From Gammaproteobacteria bacterium (lineage in GTDB: Bacteria; Pseudomonadota; Gammaproteobacteria; Pseudomonadales; Pseudohongiellaceae): a stretch of DNA of 26,790 nt. Under the pieces are notes generated by a model. It ran no database searches, was not told where the DNA came from, and saw only the letters and a program-made list of their open reading frames with translations. The stretch covers positions 1 to 26,790 of the forward strand of contig DORE01000069.1 in NCBI GenBank assembly GCA_003514305.1, written 5' to 3'. The number at the start of each line of letters is the position of its first letter. The stretch's first letter is position 1. A program made the position numbers and the translations under genes. Below are positions 1-7,286 of the stretch, in pieces.

Positions 1-5
1 GTCAT
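1..5 (-). CDS. possible start of a gene leaving the left edge
   Basis: A minus-strand ATG lies at 5-3 and is preceded by a good purine-rich ribosome binding site (AAGGAAGAG, about 5 bases before the ATG). Only the start codon and two further bases are inside the window, so the product cannot be named. The call rests on the ribosome site alone. Confidence 0.35.
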
Positions 6-185
6 GGATTCTCTTCCTTTCAGTACATTATTAATTTTGTCGCCCACCGTGCATTTCCGCGGCGGGAGCTCGCTAGATTGGCGCACGCGAGTTTGGCACA
101 GCATCGCAAAGGAGTCTATTCCTGACGGCCCTAACTCGCGACAAGGGGGTTATTAAGATGTGAAAAAAGGGTAGGGGTTAGCTTG

Positions 186-815
186 CTAGGCTTTGAGCGC
201 GCGAAGCGACAGCATGAGAAAGCCGGTGAACGCCGCGTTGTTTGGTGACAAGGAAGAGCTGACACGCGATTTCATGTCAAGGATCTGCCTGCGATACGCT
301 TCGTAAAACCCCCAGCTTGGCTGCGGTTTATACGGCAGGTCTGACAACTCGAAGTATTCGATTACACCTTTAGCTGTGGTGGGCTTAACGAAAACTTCAT
401 CGTGCGGATGAAAGTAAACCGGTAAAATCGTAAGAAGCGACCACTTCGCCAGTTTGCGGCTCTGTAATATCGACAGCACCGTTTCAAAACCCATCTGCTG
501 TTCACCGTGCAGCATGTTGCTGAATCCCGAAGACAGAGCTTCGCTTTCAGCCGAATTAAGAGATCTGACAAGATCACGGAATTTCGGTTTTTCAAACAGC
601 GAAATCATAGATGAGCGGCCGATGTAGCGCGCCATGTCTTCAACAATTACTCTGGAGTTTTTGAATCTGGCTTTACCGAAGCTCTCCTGGACCTGACCAA
701 CCATACGAATCATGTTGTGTTTCTTTCCTACTACCTGAATTTCAGGGTCTTCAAACCCTAGAGGATAGCTAGCAAGAAAAGCGGCTTCGGCCTGCTTTAA
801 CTTCTTAAAATTCAT
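186..815 (-). CDS. conserved hypothetical protein, 209 aa
   Basis: A soluble protein of 209 residues with no signal peptide or membrane segment. I recall similar uncharacterised proteins in Vibrio and Pseudomonas relatives, starting MNFKKL.QAEAAFL and sharing a central EKPKFRDLVRSL block and a VKPTTAKGVIEYFEL block. I know no function or catalytic motif for them. I chose the ATG at 815. The frame stays open upstream to a GTG at 881, but that extension would run through the terminator hairpin at 851-870 and is rich in Arg, so it is unlikely to be translated. No strong ribosome site is visible before 815. The upstream dehydrogenase gene is separated from it by that terminator, so this gene probably has its own promoter or depends on read-through. 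Confidence 0.8.
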   Translation of the reverse strand: MNFKKLKQAEAAFLASYPLGFEDPEIQVVGKKHNMIRMVGQVQESFGKARFKNSRVIVEDMARYIGRSSMISLFEKPKFRDLVRSLNSAESEALSSGFSNMLHGEQQMGFETVLSILQSRKLAKWSLLTILPVYFHPHDEVFVKPTTAKGVIEYFELSDLPYKPQPSWGFYEAYRRQILDMKSRVSSSLSPNNAAFTGFLMLSLRALKA

Positions 816-845
816 TGGTTCGTTGTTTCTTGCTCTGCGACCCAC

Positions 846-870
846 GAAAAAGGGGCTCTCCCGAGCCCCT
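846..870 (-). terminator. intrinsic terminator after the PQQ dehydrogenase gene
   Basis: On the minus strand an 8-bp GC-rich stem (AGGGGCTC/GAGCCCCT) with a 4-base loop is followed directly by a run of five T. It begins about 30 bases past the stop codon of the sugar dehydrogenase. A 12-base palindrome (CCGAGATCTCGG, 883-894) sits between the stop codon and the hairpin. Confidence 0.8.
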
Positions 871-901
871 CTTCTTAACACACCGAGATCTCGGTCTCAG
901 T

Positions 902-2080
902 TTAGTCTGCCGGTTCTAGTCTCACGATCGGGCTTGGACCTGCCTGCCGATCAGAAAGTGCCAGATATATGTACCCGTCAGGACCCTGCCTCACGTCGCG
1001 AATACGGCCCATGTCATAGGCCAGTGTTTCTTCCATAACGACGTTTCGATACTCGTCGTCGAGATGGACTCGTGCAAGCTGCTCACCAATCAGGCCACCG
1101 GAGAAAATATCTCCCACCCACATTGGGAACTTGTCACCGCTATAAATCATCAGGCCTGATGTAGCGATTGAAGGTACCCAGAAGTTGGTCGGGCTCGTCA
1201 TGCCCTCTTCACTGATGCCAACGTGAATGGGCCGCCCAAAGGCGCCGTAGTTGACACCACGTCCAACCACAGGCCAGCCATAATTGTTGCCGGGCTCGAT
1301 GAGGTTGATCTCGTCACCGCCCTGAGGTCCGTGCTCAGATTCCCATAAATCTCCTGTAATGGGATGTATAGCCAGACCCTGGGGGCTCCGATGACCATAG
1401 GACCAGATCTCCGGCAAGACACCGTCCACGCCGACAAACGGGTTGTCATCAGGCACAGTTCCGTCGTCATTCAGCCGCACAATAACTCCCTGATGATTGC
1501 TCCTATCCTGAGCTGAGTGGGCCATTAGCGCTTCACGATCGCCAAACGAAAAATCCTGGCGATCCCCCAAAGTCAGAAACATGTGGCCTTCGCCGTCAAA
1601 CACCAGCTTGCCACCATAGTGGCCGAAACCAGTAGCCTGCGCCGCGAACAATTCAACAACGTTAGTCAGACGGCCATCCTGCAGTCGGCCGCGGGCAATT
1701 GCCGTGGTCGAACCATCATCTACCTCATTCGCATTTGGCTTGGCAAAAGTCAGATAAACCCACTGGTTGTCATTAAAATCAGGATGTGGCACGACTTCAA
1801 ATAAACCACCTTGGCCTTTGTACAATACCTCGGGGGTTCCGGGTATCGCTTCGGGCAACAACTCGCCATCTCGGACCATGCGAAGCCGACCAGGCTTTTC
1901 TGTTATCAGCATGTCGCCATTCGGTAACCACGCCATAGACCATGGTTGCACCAAGTCTTCGGCAACCGGCACCACGCGATAATCGTGATGGGCGCTTTGA
2001 AAAGAATCTTGAGCAAATGCCGCTATTGCGAAAAAGGCCGCCACTGCAAGTATTGCCGGCTTATAAGTGTAACGAAGCAT
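902..2080 (-). CDS. secreted PQQ-dependent sugar dehydrogenase (YliI/Asd family)
   Basis: The 392-residue protein has a clear Sec signal peptide (residues 1-23, ending AFA before QDS), so it works in the periplasm. It is a six-bladed beta-propeller of the soluble aldose sugar dehydrogenase type, which oxidises sugars with pyrroloquinoline quinone and calcium. Family landmarks are PWSMAWLPNG (46-55), GQGGLFEV (89-96), HYGGKLVFDG (154-163), LGDR (171-174), YGHRSPQG (228-235), the SEHGPQGGDEINL block (248-260) and NNYGWP (265-270). The His, Asp and Arg expected to contact PQQ are present in these blocks. Length is normal for the family. The ATG at 2080 follows an AGGAG ribosome site. The sugar oxidised cannot be read from the sequence. 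No PQQ synthesis gene lies nearby, so the cofactor must come from elsewhere in the genome or from the environment. Confidence 0.92.
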   Translation of the reverse strand: MLRYTYKPAILAVAAFFAIAAFAQDSFQSAHHDYRVVPVAEDLVQPWSMAWLPNGDMLITEKPGRLRMVRDGELLPEAIPGTPEVLYKGQGGLFEVVPHPDFNDNQWVYLTFAKPNANEVDDGSTTAIARGRLQDGRLTNVVELFAAQATGFGHYGGKLVFDGEGHMFLTLGDRQDFSFGDREALMAHSAQDRSNHQGVIVRLNDDGTVPDDNPFVGVDGVLPEIWSYGHRSPQGLAIHPITGDLWESEHGPQGGDEINLIEPGNNYGWPVVGRGVNYGAFGRPIHVGISEEGMTSPTNFWVPSIATSGLMIYSGDKFPMWVGDIFSGGLIGEQLARVHLDDEYRNVVMEETLAYDMGRIRDVRQGPDGYIYLALSDRQAGPSPIVRLEPAD

Positions 2081-2264
2081 AAGTTGTTTCTCCTAATCTA
2101 GAGCCTTGACGCAATGACGCGTTAGCTCGCTTGTTGTTCAATTCAATCAATGGACCACTAAGTGACCCCACCCACTCCTGAGCCTAACATGAAGTTAGCC
2201 ACTGTCAGACTAGTTGTCCAACAAAAAGACAAGAAATCAGGCTTATTCTCAGTGCAATCCTTCT

Positions 2265-3149
2265 CTAATTGAGCAAGTGTTCCTCAAACCAGGCCAACCT
2301 TGCCCGATTCGCAATCACAGAATTCTCGCCCCGGAATCCGTGCTTACCCCCTTCAATTACCAAGAAATCACTCTCGATGTTATTCGACCTCAATTGCTCA
2401 CTCATCACAGAGGAATGGCTGATGTGCACTAGCGGATCGGCATCACCATGAACCAAAAGCGTTGGTGGATCGTCAGAATCTACATGAGTAATCGGGGACA
2501 CTGCCGGGATCAGTGCTTCATCAAAAATCAGTGCCGGGAACCGAGAGTACAACTCGTCTTGACCGACCTCACTGATGATTCCTGCAGCTGCCGTTTCCGC
2601 CTGTCTGAAATCCACGGGAGGGAAGTACGCGACTATCGCGGCAAGCGAAGCATCAAGCTCTCCTTCCGCTGCTGCCGCAGTGGCCTGAACCTGCTCTGTG
2701 GCCAAGCCCACCATCAGCGCCAGATGGCCGCCGGCACTGCCGCCGGTTACCCCAATGCGATCAGGATCCACGCCATAATCCGCCGCGGATCTTTTTATGT
2801 GCATCGTTGCCAAGTTCACGTCATTTACTGCATCAGGAATTTTATATCGCGGAGCACTGCCATGATAGAGCGGTATCACAGTAAATCCAGCGTCAAGAAG
2901 ATCTGCAAATTGAAGTGCGACCCTTTCCGGGGGCGACCATGAGGAATACCAACCCCCACTCATCATGAAGATTATCGCAGCACCGTTAGCGTTCTCCGGC
3001 TTGAGGACATCATAAGTCAGGGCCATCCCGTCCTTTCGACCATATACCACGTCGGCTTCAATTGTGAGCTGCGCGTTGGCAGCGACACACCATGAGGCAA
3101 GTGAACAACAGGCGAACAATCGGAGCACTCTACTTTGATTGAAAAACAT
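2265..3149 (-). CDS. secreted alpha/beta hydrolase (BD-FAE / acetyl-esterase type)
   Basis: A 294-residue serine hydrolase with a signal peptide (1-26, ending VAANA). The nucleophile elbow is GGSAGG with Ser138. The likely acid is Asp238 in HGDADPLV, and the base is His270 in GGKHGF. The oxyanion region is MMSGGWYSS (62-70), a variant of the usual HGGG/HGGxW. This pattern fits the Aes/BD-FAE esterases, which cleave short ester or carbamate bonds; the substrate is unknown. The ATG at 3149 follows a GAGGTG ribosome site at 5 bases. The gene is separated from the dehydrogenase by 184 bases with no obvious terminator, so co-transcription is possible. A perfect 12-base palindrome lies over its probable transcription start. 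Confidence 0.88.
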   Translation of the reverse strand: MFFNQSRVLRLFACCSLASWCVAANAQLTIEADVVYGRKDGMALTYDVLKPENANGAAIIFMMSGGWYSSWSPPERVALQFADLLDAGFTVIPLYHGSAPRYKIPDAVNDVNLATMHIKRSAADYGVDPDRIGVTGGSAGGHLALMVGLATEQVQATAAAAEGELDASLAAIVAYFPPVDFRQAETAAAGIISEVGQDELYSRFPALIFDEALIPAVSPITHVDSDDPPTLLVHGDADPLVHISHSSVMSEQLRSNNIESDFLVIEGGKHGFRGENSVIANRARLAWFEEHLLN

Positions 3150-3182
3150 TGTGACACCTCATTTAGGTTGACAATCTTGCGG

Positions 3183-3198
3183 CTCGATATCGAGTATA
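3183..3198 (-). promoter_or_regulatory. -10 element with overlapping palindromic operator upstream of the hydrolase
   Basis: A perfect 12-base palindrome, CTCGATATCGAG (3183-3194), overlaps the end of a TATACT -10 box read on the minus strand (3198-3193). The predicted transcription start falls within the palindrome, 34-45 bases before the ATG. No good -35 box is visible, which would fit an activator or a weak promoter. A repressor site is the simplest reading. Confidence 0.4.
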
Positions 3199-3410
3199 AC
3201 ATCCAAGCATACACCAAACTTTTGCTAAGTTCTCTGGAAGATTAGCGATGCCGGCAGGAAAATTTTTTCAATGACACTCGTTTCCCAGGCTCCTTGATTC
3301 TGGGTCAGATGGCCCCGACCAGTGCCACTCCGCAAACAATTCGAGCCGATTTCTCACGCAAGGGGCAAACGATGTTTAATCGACATGCTTTCTCTGACTG
3401 CCGTATTTGC

Positions 3411-3434
3411 TAAGCTACTCCTAAACTAAGCTAC
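3411..3434 (+). repeat. direct repeat, 8 bp, 16-bp period
   Basis: TAAGCTAC occurs at 3411-3418 and again at 3427-3434, a start-to-start distance of 16 bases, which is about one and a half helical turns. The pair lies 43-66 bases before the NHL gene and may bind a regulator. It could also be chance. Confidence 0.35.
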
Positions 3435-3476
3435 ATAACGTATCTACCATTGAACAACTCACGAGGATATTGAGCA

Positions 3477-4499
3477 ATGAAACCCTTCTTTAATAACACG
3501 CTTTATGCGATCGGCTCACTCTACGCCTCTTTCGCAATGGGCCAACAGAACACCGTATTACCTGACTATCCGAATGCTTACGAAATAGTCCGTAACGTCG
3601 TTGAGTTGCCGGCAGGAAGACAAATGGGTTCAGGCAATGCCATCGACATCGACTCGCGCGGCAACGTCTGGGTTTTTGAGAGGTGCGGAGGCAACAATGG
3701 CGCCTGCCTCGAATCTGACGTGGACCCGGTGTTGCAATTCAGTCCTGAGGGTAAGCTACTTTCCAGCTTCGGTGGCGGTATGTTTGTATGGCCCCACGGT
3801 ATTGTCGTAGATGAGGACGATAATCTGTGGATTATTGATGCTGGCGTGGTCGAAGGCCAAAAAGGCAACCAAATTTTTAAATTCAGCCAGGAAGGGACAT
3901 TGCTACTCGAACTGGGCGAGCCGGGAGTCAGAGGGGACGGCCCAGGACAATTCAATGAGCCTTCTGATTTAGCCATTGGTCCCGATGGCACACTTTATAT
4001 CGTTGACGGTCACATCAATCCAGATTCAAACCGGCGAATCGTTCACATGACTGCCGAAGGCGATTTCATCGAGAGCTGGGGAAGCAAAGGTTATGGCCCA
4101 CTTCAGTTCGAAGGCCCTCACGCCATCGCCGTCGATTCAAGCGGCAGGATGTATATCGGAGACCGGACGAATAATCGCCTACAGGTTTTATCGCCGACGG
4201 GTGAACTACTTGCAATCTGGACTCACTGGGGACGGCCAAGCGGTATACGCATTGTCGGCGACACTCTTTATGCCGTCGATTCTGAATCCAGGGCGGCTGT
4301 TGATGAATACGGCTATAACCCTGGCTGGCATCGGGGTATTTACGTCGGCCATCTCGATGGCACGATAATTGATTTTATTCCAGACCCCAGCCCAAGCGGA
4401 GCAACAAGTTTTCCCGAAGGAATTGGCGTCAGCGACGAGGGGGTAATCTGGGGCTCCTCTGTTGGTGATCGGGAAGTGCTCAAGTTCGTCAAACGATGA
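3477..4499 (+). CDS. secreted NHL-repeat beta-propeller (peptidyl-amidating-lyase-like)
   Basis: A 340-residue exported protein with an N-terminal hydrophobic signal (about 1-22). It contains successive NHL-type blades, each with a hydrophobic strand, Gly/Asp turn and VD or ID pairs: AIDIDSRGNVWVFE, HGIVVDEDDNLWIID, DLAIGPDGTLYIVDG, HAIAVDSSGRMYIGD and further weaker copies, about six in all. The fold matches the lyase domain of peptidyl-glycine alpha-amidating enzymes and many bacterial proteins annotated as such, but enzymatic activity is not shown by the sequence. A CGGNNGAC pair of cysteines (residues about 72-79) may form a disulfide. The ATG at 3477 follows a GAGGA ribosome site. The gene converges with the PIG-L gene, leaving only 23 bases between their ends. 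Confidence 0.82.
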   Translation: MKPFFNNTLYAIGSLYASFAMGQQNTVLPDYPNAYEIVRNVVELPAGRQMGSGNAIDIDSRGNVWVFERCGGNNGACLESDVDPVLQFSPEGKLLSSFGGGMFVWPHGIVVDEDDNLWIIDAGVVEGQKGNQIFKFSQEGTLLLELGEPGVRGDGPGQFNEPSDLAIGPDGTLYIVDGHINPDSNRRIVHMTAEGDFIESWGSKGYGPLQFEGPHAIAVDSSGRMYIGDRTNNRLQVLSPTGELLAIWTHWGRPSGIRIVGDTLYAVDSESRAAVDEYGYNPGWHRGIYVGHLDGTIIDFIPDPSPSGATSFPEGIGVSDEGVIWGSSVGDREVLKFVKR

Positions 4500-4522
4500 A
4501 AGCTCAGCGTTGAGGCCGCTTT

Positions 4523-5251
4523 TCACACGTCTCGGAAGAAAAGTCGGAGGCTCTCCAGAACCTGATCCTCAAGGGTTCTGGAGGTATCAGAAAACCGGAA
4601 AAACCCCTCAGCGGCTTTACATTCAAAGGGCAGGGAAAAAGTTCTTGCGGTATCGATAGCCTTGACCAGAGCCATGTATTTATTCTCAGTGAGCTGACTG
4701 GCGTAGATTTTTATCACTTTATATTTTTGCTCAGCGACTGCAGAGGTATCAATCAGCAGATTGATCGGAGCTAGATTGCTTACTTCGTAGCCATAAACAT
4801 CGCCTTGAAAATCAGCCATAGCCTGCACAGCCTGCCACACTATCTCTGAAGTAGCCCTATGATCAGGATGATATTCCAGCGGTGTAGGGATAAAAATTGA
4901 AGAGGGCCTAACGGCGCAAATCAACTCAGAGACCTTATTAATGAGACGATTACAGACTGCCAACCCTCGATCAGGCTCGCCAAAAAAGTAGGTTTGCGAA
5001 ACACCTAGGGCTGCCGATGCCTTCTCCGCCTCTGCTTTTCTGCGACTAACAAGCGAGGCCTGATCAGTCTTGCCGCCTAAAGCCCCGTCGGTGACAAAAA
5101 CGACATGGGTTTCTAAATTTTGCTGACTTGCAAGAACCAGAGAACCGCCAAGCCCGAAAGTTTCATCATCAGGGTGAGGAGCAAATACTAACCATGGCCC
5201 CGTGGGGAGCCCAGAACTGCCGTAAGGGACTAATTCACTTTCGGGAAGCAT
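4523..5251 (-). CDS. PIG-L/LmbE-family zinc deacetylase
   Basis: A 242-residue cytosolic protein with both zinc signatures of the family: HPDDE (residues 26-30) and HPDH (128-131). Members remove acetyl groups from N-acetylglucosamine-type sugars in glycolipid, bacillithiol/mycothiol-like or antibiotic pathways. The ATG at 5251 has an AAGGA ribosome site. It lies 57 bases after a GNAT acyltransferase gene on the same strand. A deacetylase followed by an acyltransferase suggests exchange of one N-acyl group for another on a sugar or glycoconjugate; this is inference from context. The 3' end carries a perfect 10-bp inverted repeat. Confidence 0.9.
   Translation of the reverse strand: MLPESELVPYGSSGLPTGPWLVFAPHPDDETFGLGGSLVLASQQNLETHVVFVTDGALGGKTDQASLVSRRKAEAEKASAALGVSQTYFFGEPDRGLAVCNRLINKVSELICAVRPSSIFIPTPLEYHPDHRATSEIVWQAVQAMADFQGDVYGYEVSNLAPINLLIDTSAVAEQKYKVIKIYASQLTENKYMALVKAIDTARTFSLPFECKAAEGFFRFSDTSRTLEDQVLESLRLFFRDV
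4553..4583. repeat. 10-bp perfect inverted repeat inside the PIG-L gene
   Basis: CTCCAGAACC (4553-4562) and GGTTCTGGAG (4574-4583) are exact reverse complements with an 11-base loop. It lies within the last codons of the PIG-L gene and 53 bases past the end of the convergent NHL gene. No T-run follows on either strand, so it is not a standard terminator. It might slow or stabilise either transcript. Confidence 0.5.
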
Positions 5252-5308
5252 ATCTTATTCCTTTTGGTGAGCCACTCAGGTGCAAAGGCGCGACTTGGCC
5301 AACTTGCA

Positions 5309-6283
5309 TCACATGAAGTCACTATCACCACACATAAAGAACCAGCGATCTCGAATCTCTTCCGGATCAAGGCCTTCGCGGTAAACACCCAAAGGCAGGC
5401 GCAGTGGCAGTTCATTGAATTTTTCTCCTGTCTCCGAAATCAGATGACAGTCCCGGTCTGTCAACCAGCCAAACATTTCTGAGCAATTCTGTTCACTAGC
5501 GAGGCTTTTCGCATAGCGCACTAATTCCCTTAACTCTTGTTGACGTCCCACGAAATCGACCAGTATCAAGCGGTTCTCCTCTTTTCTTGCGATGACGATA
5601 CCCAGAACCCGCGTCGCGCTGCTGTCAAAAACAAGATGAATTAGATAGGCGTGCGACGGATGATCCCGATACCGGTCTATTAGGTAATCTAGGTCACGCA
5701 CCCCGATCGCTCGGTCGCCGAACTGCCTCGCCATTGAATGCCACAGTTTGTCCAATTCTTTCCTGTGTCCGTCATCGTCAAAATCGAATGGCACTGGACG
5801 AAATTGCAGACTGGGCTCTGCCGGCCAGTAAATTTCAAAAAGACTACCGATTTGCGTGTACATGCCAAGACGCTCGGCCAAACACATCGCTCTCTCATTC
5901 GGAAATCCGTAGGAGATCAAGTAAGGTCTGCCATGGCCGAGATAGCGGTCCAGGAAGGCGGCAACAGAGAGATAGAACGGCCCTTGCTTGGATAGCGTGC
6001 CGCGATGCTCACGAGACACCATGGAATCGCCGCACTGAAAGGCCGTAGCCGGCCTGCCCGCGAACAGAATGCGGCGTTCCATTCCACCAAAGTAAGCAAC
6101 AATTTCATCGCCCTCATGGACAACAACGCCTGCGCCCCTGCCGTTGCCATATTTCCAATCCCAATGCGCTTCTGACATATCCTGCCCGAAGACCGCTTTG
6201 AACAAAGCAAGAATCTTGGGTACATGTTCAGGAACCGCATCGCCCACCTGCCACTTTGATTGCATTACTGAGACATCAGACAT
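5309..6283 (-). CDS. GNAT-family N-acyltransferase (glycoconjugate type)
   Basis: About 324 residues, soluble. The N-terminal half has the acetyl-CoA N-acyltransferase pattern: beta strands around GVVVHEGDEIVAYFGGME, then a V.REHRG segment where the pyrophosphate loop is expected (SMVSREHRGTLSKQGP), and SYGFPNERAMCLAERLGM. The second half resembles a second, degenerate GNAT domain and ends in WFFMCGDSDFM, a C-terminal pattern I associate with acyltransferases of polysaccharide or lipid-sugar clusters. Start choice is uncertain: a GTG at 6307 keeps the frame, but the ATG at 6283 begins closer to the expected domain edge. Neither has a strong ribosome site, and another ATG lies at 6265. It is the upstream partner of the PIG-L deacetylase. 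Confidence 0.8.
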   Translation of the reverse strand: MSDVSVMQSKWQVGDAVPEHVPKILALFKAVFGQDMSEAHWDWKYGNGRGAGVVVHEGDEIVAYFGGMERRILFAGRPATAFQCGDSMVSREHRGTLSKQGPFYLSVAAFLDRYLGHGRPYLISYGFPNERAMCLAERLGMYTQIGSLFEIYWPAEPSLQFRPVPFDFDDDGHRKELDKLWHSMARQFGDRAIGVRDLDYLIDRYRDHPSHAYLIHLVFDSSATRVLGIVIARKEENRLILVDFVGRQQELRELVRYAKSLASEQNCSEMFGWLTDRDCHLISETGEKFNELPLRLPLGVYREGLDPEEIRDRWFFMCGDSDFM

Positions 6284-6322
6284 CAAGGCGGCGCCTGACC
6301 TTGCCACGAAGCAGGAATCGTT

Positions 6323-6345
6323 AACCCAGGACGTCTTTCTGGGTT
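6323..6345. repeat. hairpin between SGNH and GNAT genes
   Basis: AACCCAG (6323-6329) and CTGGGTT (6339-6345) form a perfect 7-bp inverted repeat with a 9-base loop, about 40 bases before the GNAT start. It has no following T-run. It may be a weak terminator, an attenuator or a binding site. Confidence 0.35.
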
Positions 6346-6429
6346 CTGTTGCTCCGGCATGGCAACCGCGCTGCCAAACTCGACGCTGGGATCGGCTGCT
6401 CGAAGACTTTGCGTTTGAAATTCCATTAC

Positions 6430-7137
6430 CTATTCGTAGCGAGCTTCCTGCGGCATGAGCGCAGCGCGGATGATTGAGCCCCAGATAAGATTTCCGATCG
6501 CATTCAAATGCAGGCCATCTTCAATAAAAATATCGGACATAACCTGACCATCCTCACGAAGGAAGGGCGAGGCGGAATCAACGAAATAAACTAATGGATT
6601 CAGCTCGGCAACTTCCTGATAAGCCGCATTGACTTGTTGTGCATAGTCCCAAACCTTGATTCTGAGAATTGAAGGCTTTACTGCCATAACGTAGATACGG
6701 GTCTCGGGAAGTACAGCGTGAACTTCATTGATAATCTTTTGCAGGTTAGACAGGATCACTTCTTGTGGTATTCCGAATGCAGTATCGTTGTCGCCTTCAT
6801 AAATAACTAATGCGCGCGGTTGGTATTTCAAAGCAACCTGATCAAGGTGGAACAGCACGTCGCTCATGACGCTACCTCCGAACCCTCTGGGAATTACTGT
6901 AAGAGGTGCGAGGGCATCAACGGCTTGCCCATTCCATCGTGCGATACTGGAACTGCCAGTCAGCACAATACCACCCAGTTTCGGAGGGTTGAGTCGGTCT
7001 AACTCTTCGAACTGGCGCATTGATTCGTCCCAGATGCTGGGTTCTGCTGCGCGCTGTGCCAGAGAGGGCGCCGCAAGAGCAAATATTCCAAAAAGAGCAA
7101 TCGTAGTCCTCAGCCAACAGGTTATTTCTACTTTCAT
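6430..7137 (-). CDS. secreted SGNH/GDSL-family hydrolase
   Basis: A 235-residue protein with a signal peptide (about 1-27, ending PSLAQ). SGNH blocks are visible: block I GSSS (61-64) in place of the classical GDSL and holding the nucleophile Ser, block II glycine in RGFGGS (84-89), block III GDND (115-118) with the Asn, and block V DGLH (207-210) with the catalytic Asp and His. Such enzymes cleave ester or acetyl groups on carbohydrates and lipids outside the cytoplasm. I chose the ATG at 7137 because a GAGGT ribosome site lies about 6 bases upstream; the frame extends to a TTG at 7152 that would place that site inside the gene. It lies between the VCBS protein and the acyltransferase, with gaps of about 150 bases on each side, so operon membership is uncertain. 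Confidence 0.88.
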   Translation of the reverse strand: MKVEITCWLRTTIALFGIFALAAPSLAQRAAEPSIWDESMRQFEELDRLNPPKLGGIVLTGSSSIARWNGQAVDALAPLTVIPRGFGGSVMSDVLFHLDQVALKYQPRALVIYEGDNDTAFGIPQEVILSNLQKIINEVHAVLPETRIYVMAVKPSILRIKVWDYAQQVNAAYQEVAELNPLVYFVDSASPFLREDGQVMSDIFIEDGLHLNAIGNLIWGSIIRAALMPQEARYE

Positions 7138-7286
7138 TATTACCTCGAACAAGTCACTGAGAAAGGGGAGTTAGTCCCTTGTCTAAAGACCTTATAGCTA
7201 GCTCGAACTGCAGTCAAATAATGAAATCCGATCTGGCAGTCGAAAACCACCCTGCAGCTTTTCAGCACACATTTCACAGGGATGTT

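Larger units (their letters stand above)
3150..3476. other. divergent intergenic region, no gene
   Basis: These 327 bases separate two divergent genes and contain no credible reading frame. They hold a probable minus-strand promoter with a palindrome at 3183-3198 and a direct repeat at 3411-3434 near the plus-strand gene. Nothing else is recognisable. Confidence 0.7.

Noticed and set aside
816..881. Upstream GTG extension of the hypothetical protein at 186-815
   Set aside because: It runs through the terminator hairpin of the dehydrogenase gene and gives an Arg-rich stretch unlike the rest; the ATG at 815 is a better start.
2448..2942. 164-codon plus-strand open frame
   Set aside because: It lies opposite the alpha/beta hydrolase catalytic region; the hydrolase frame has all family motifs and a ribosome site.
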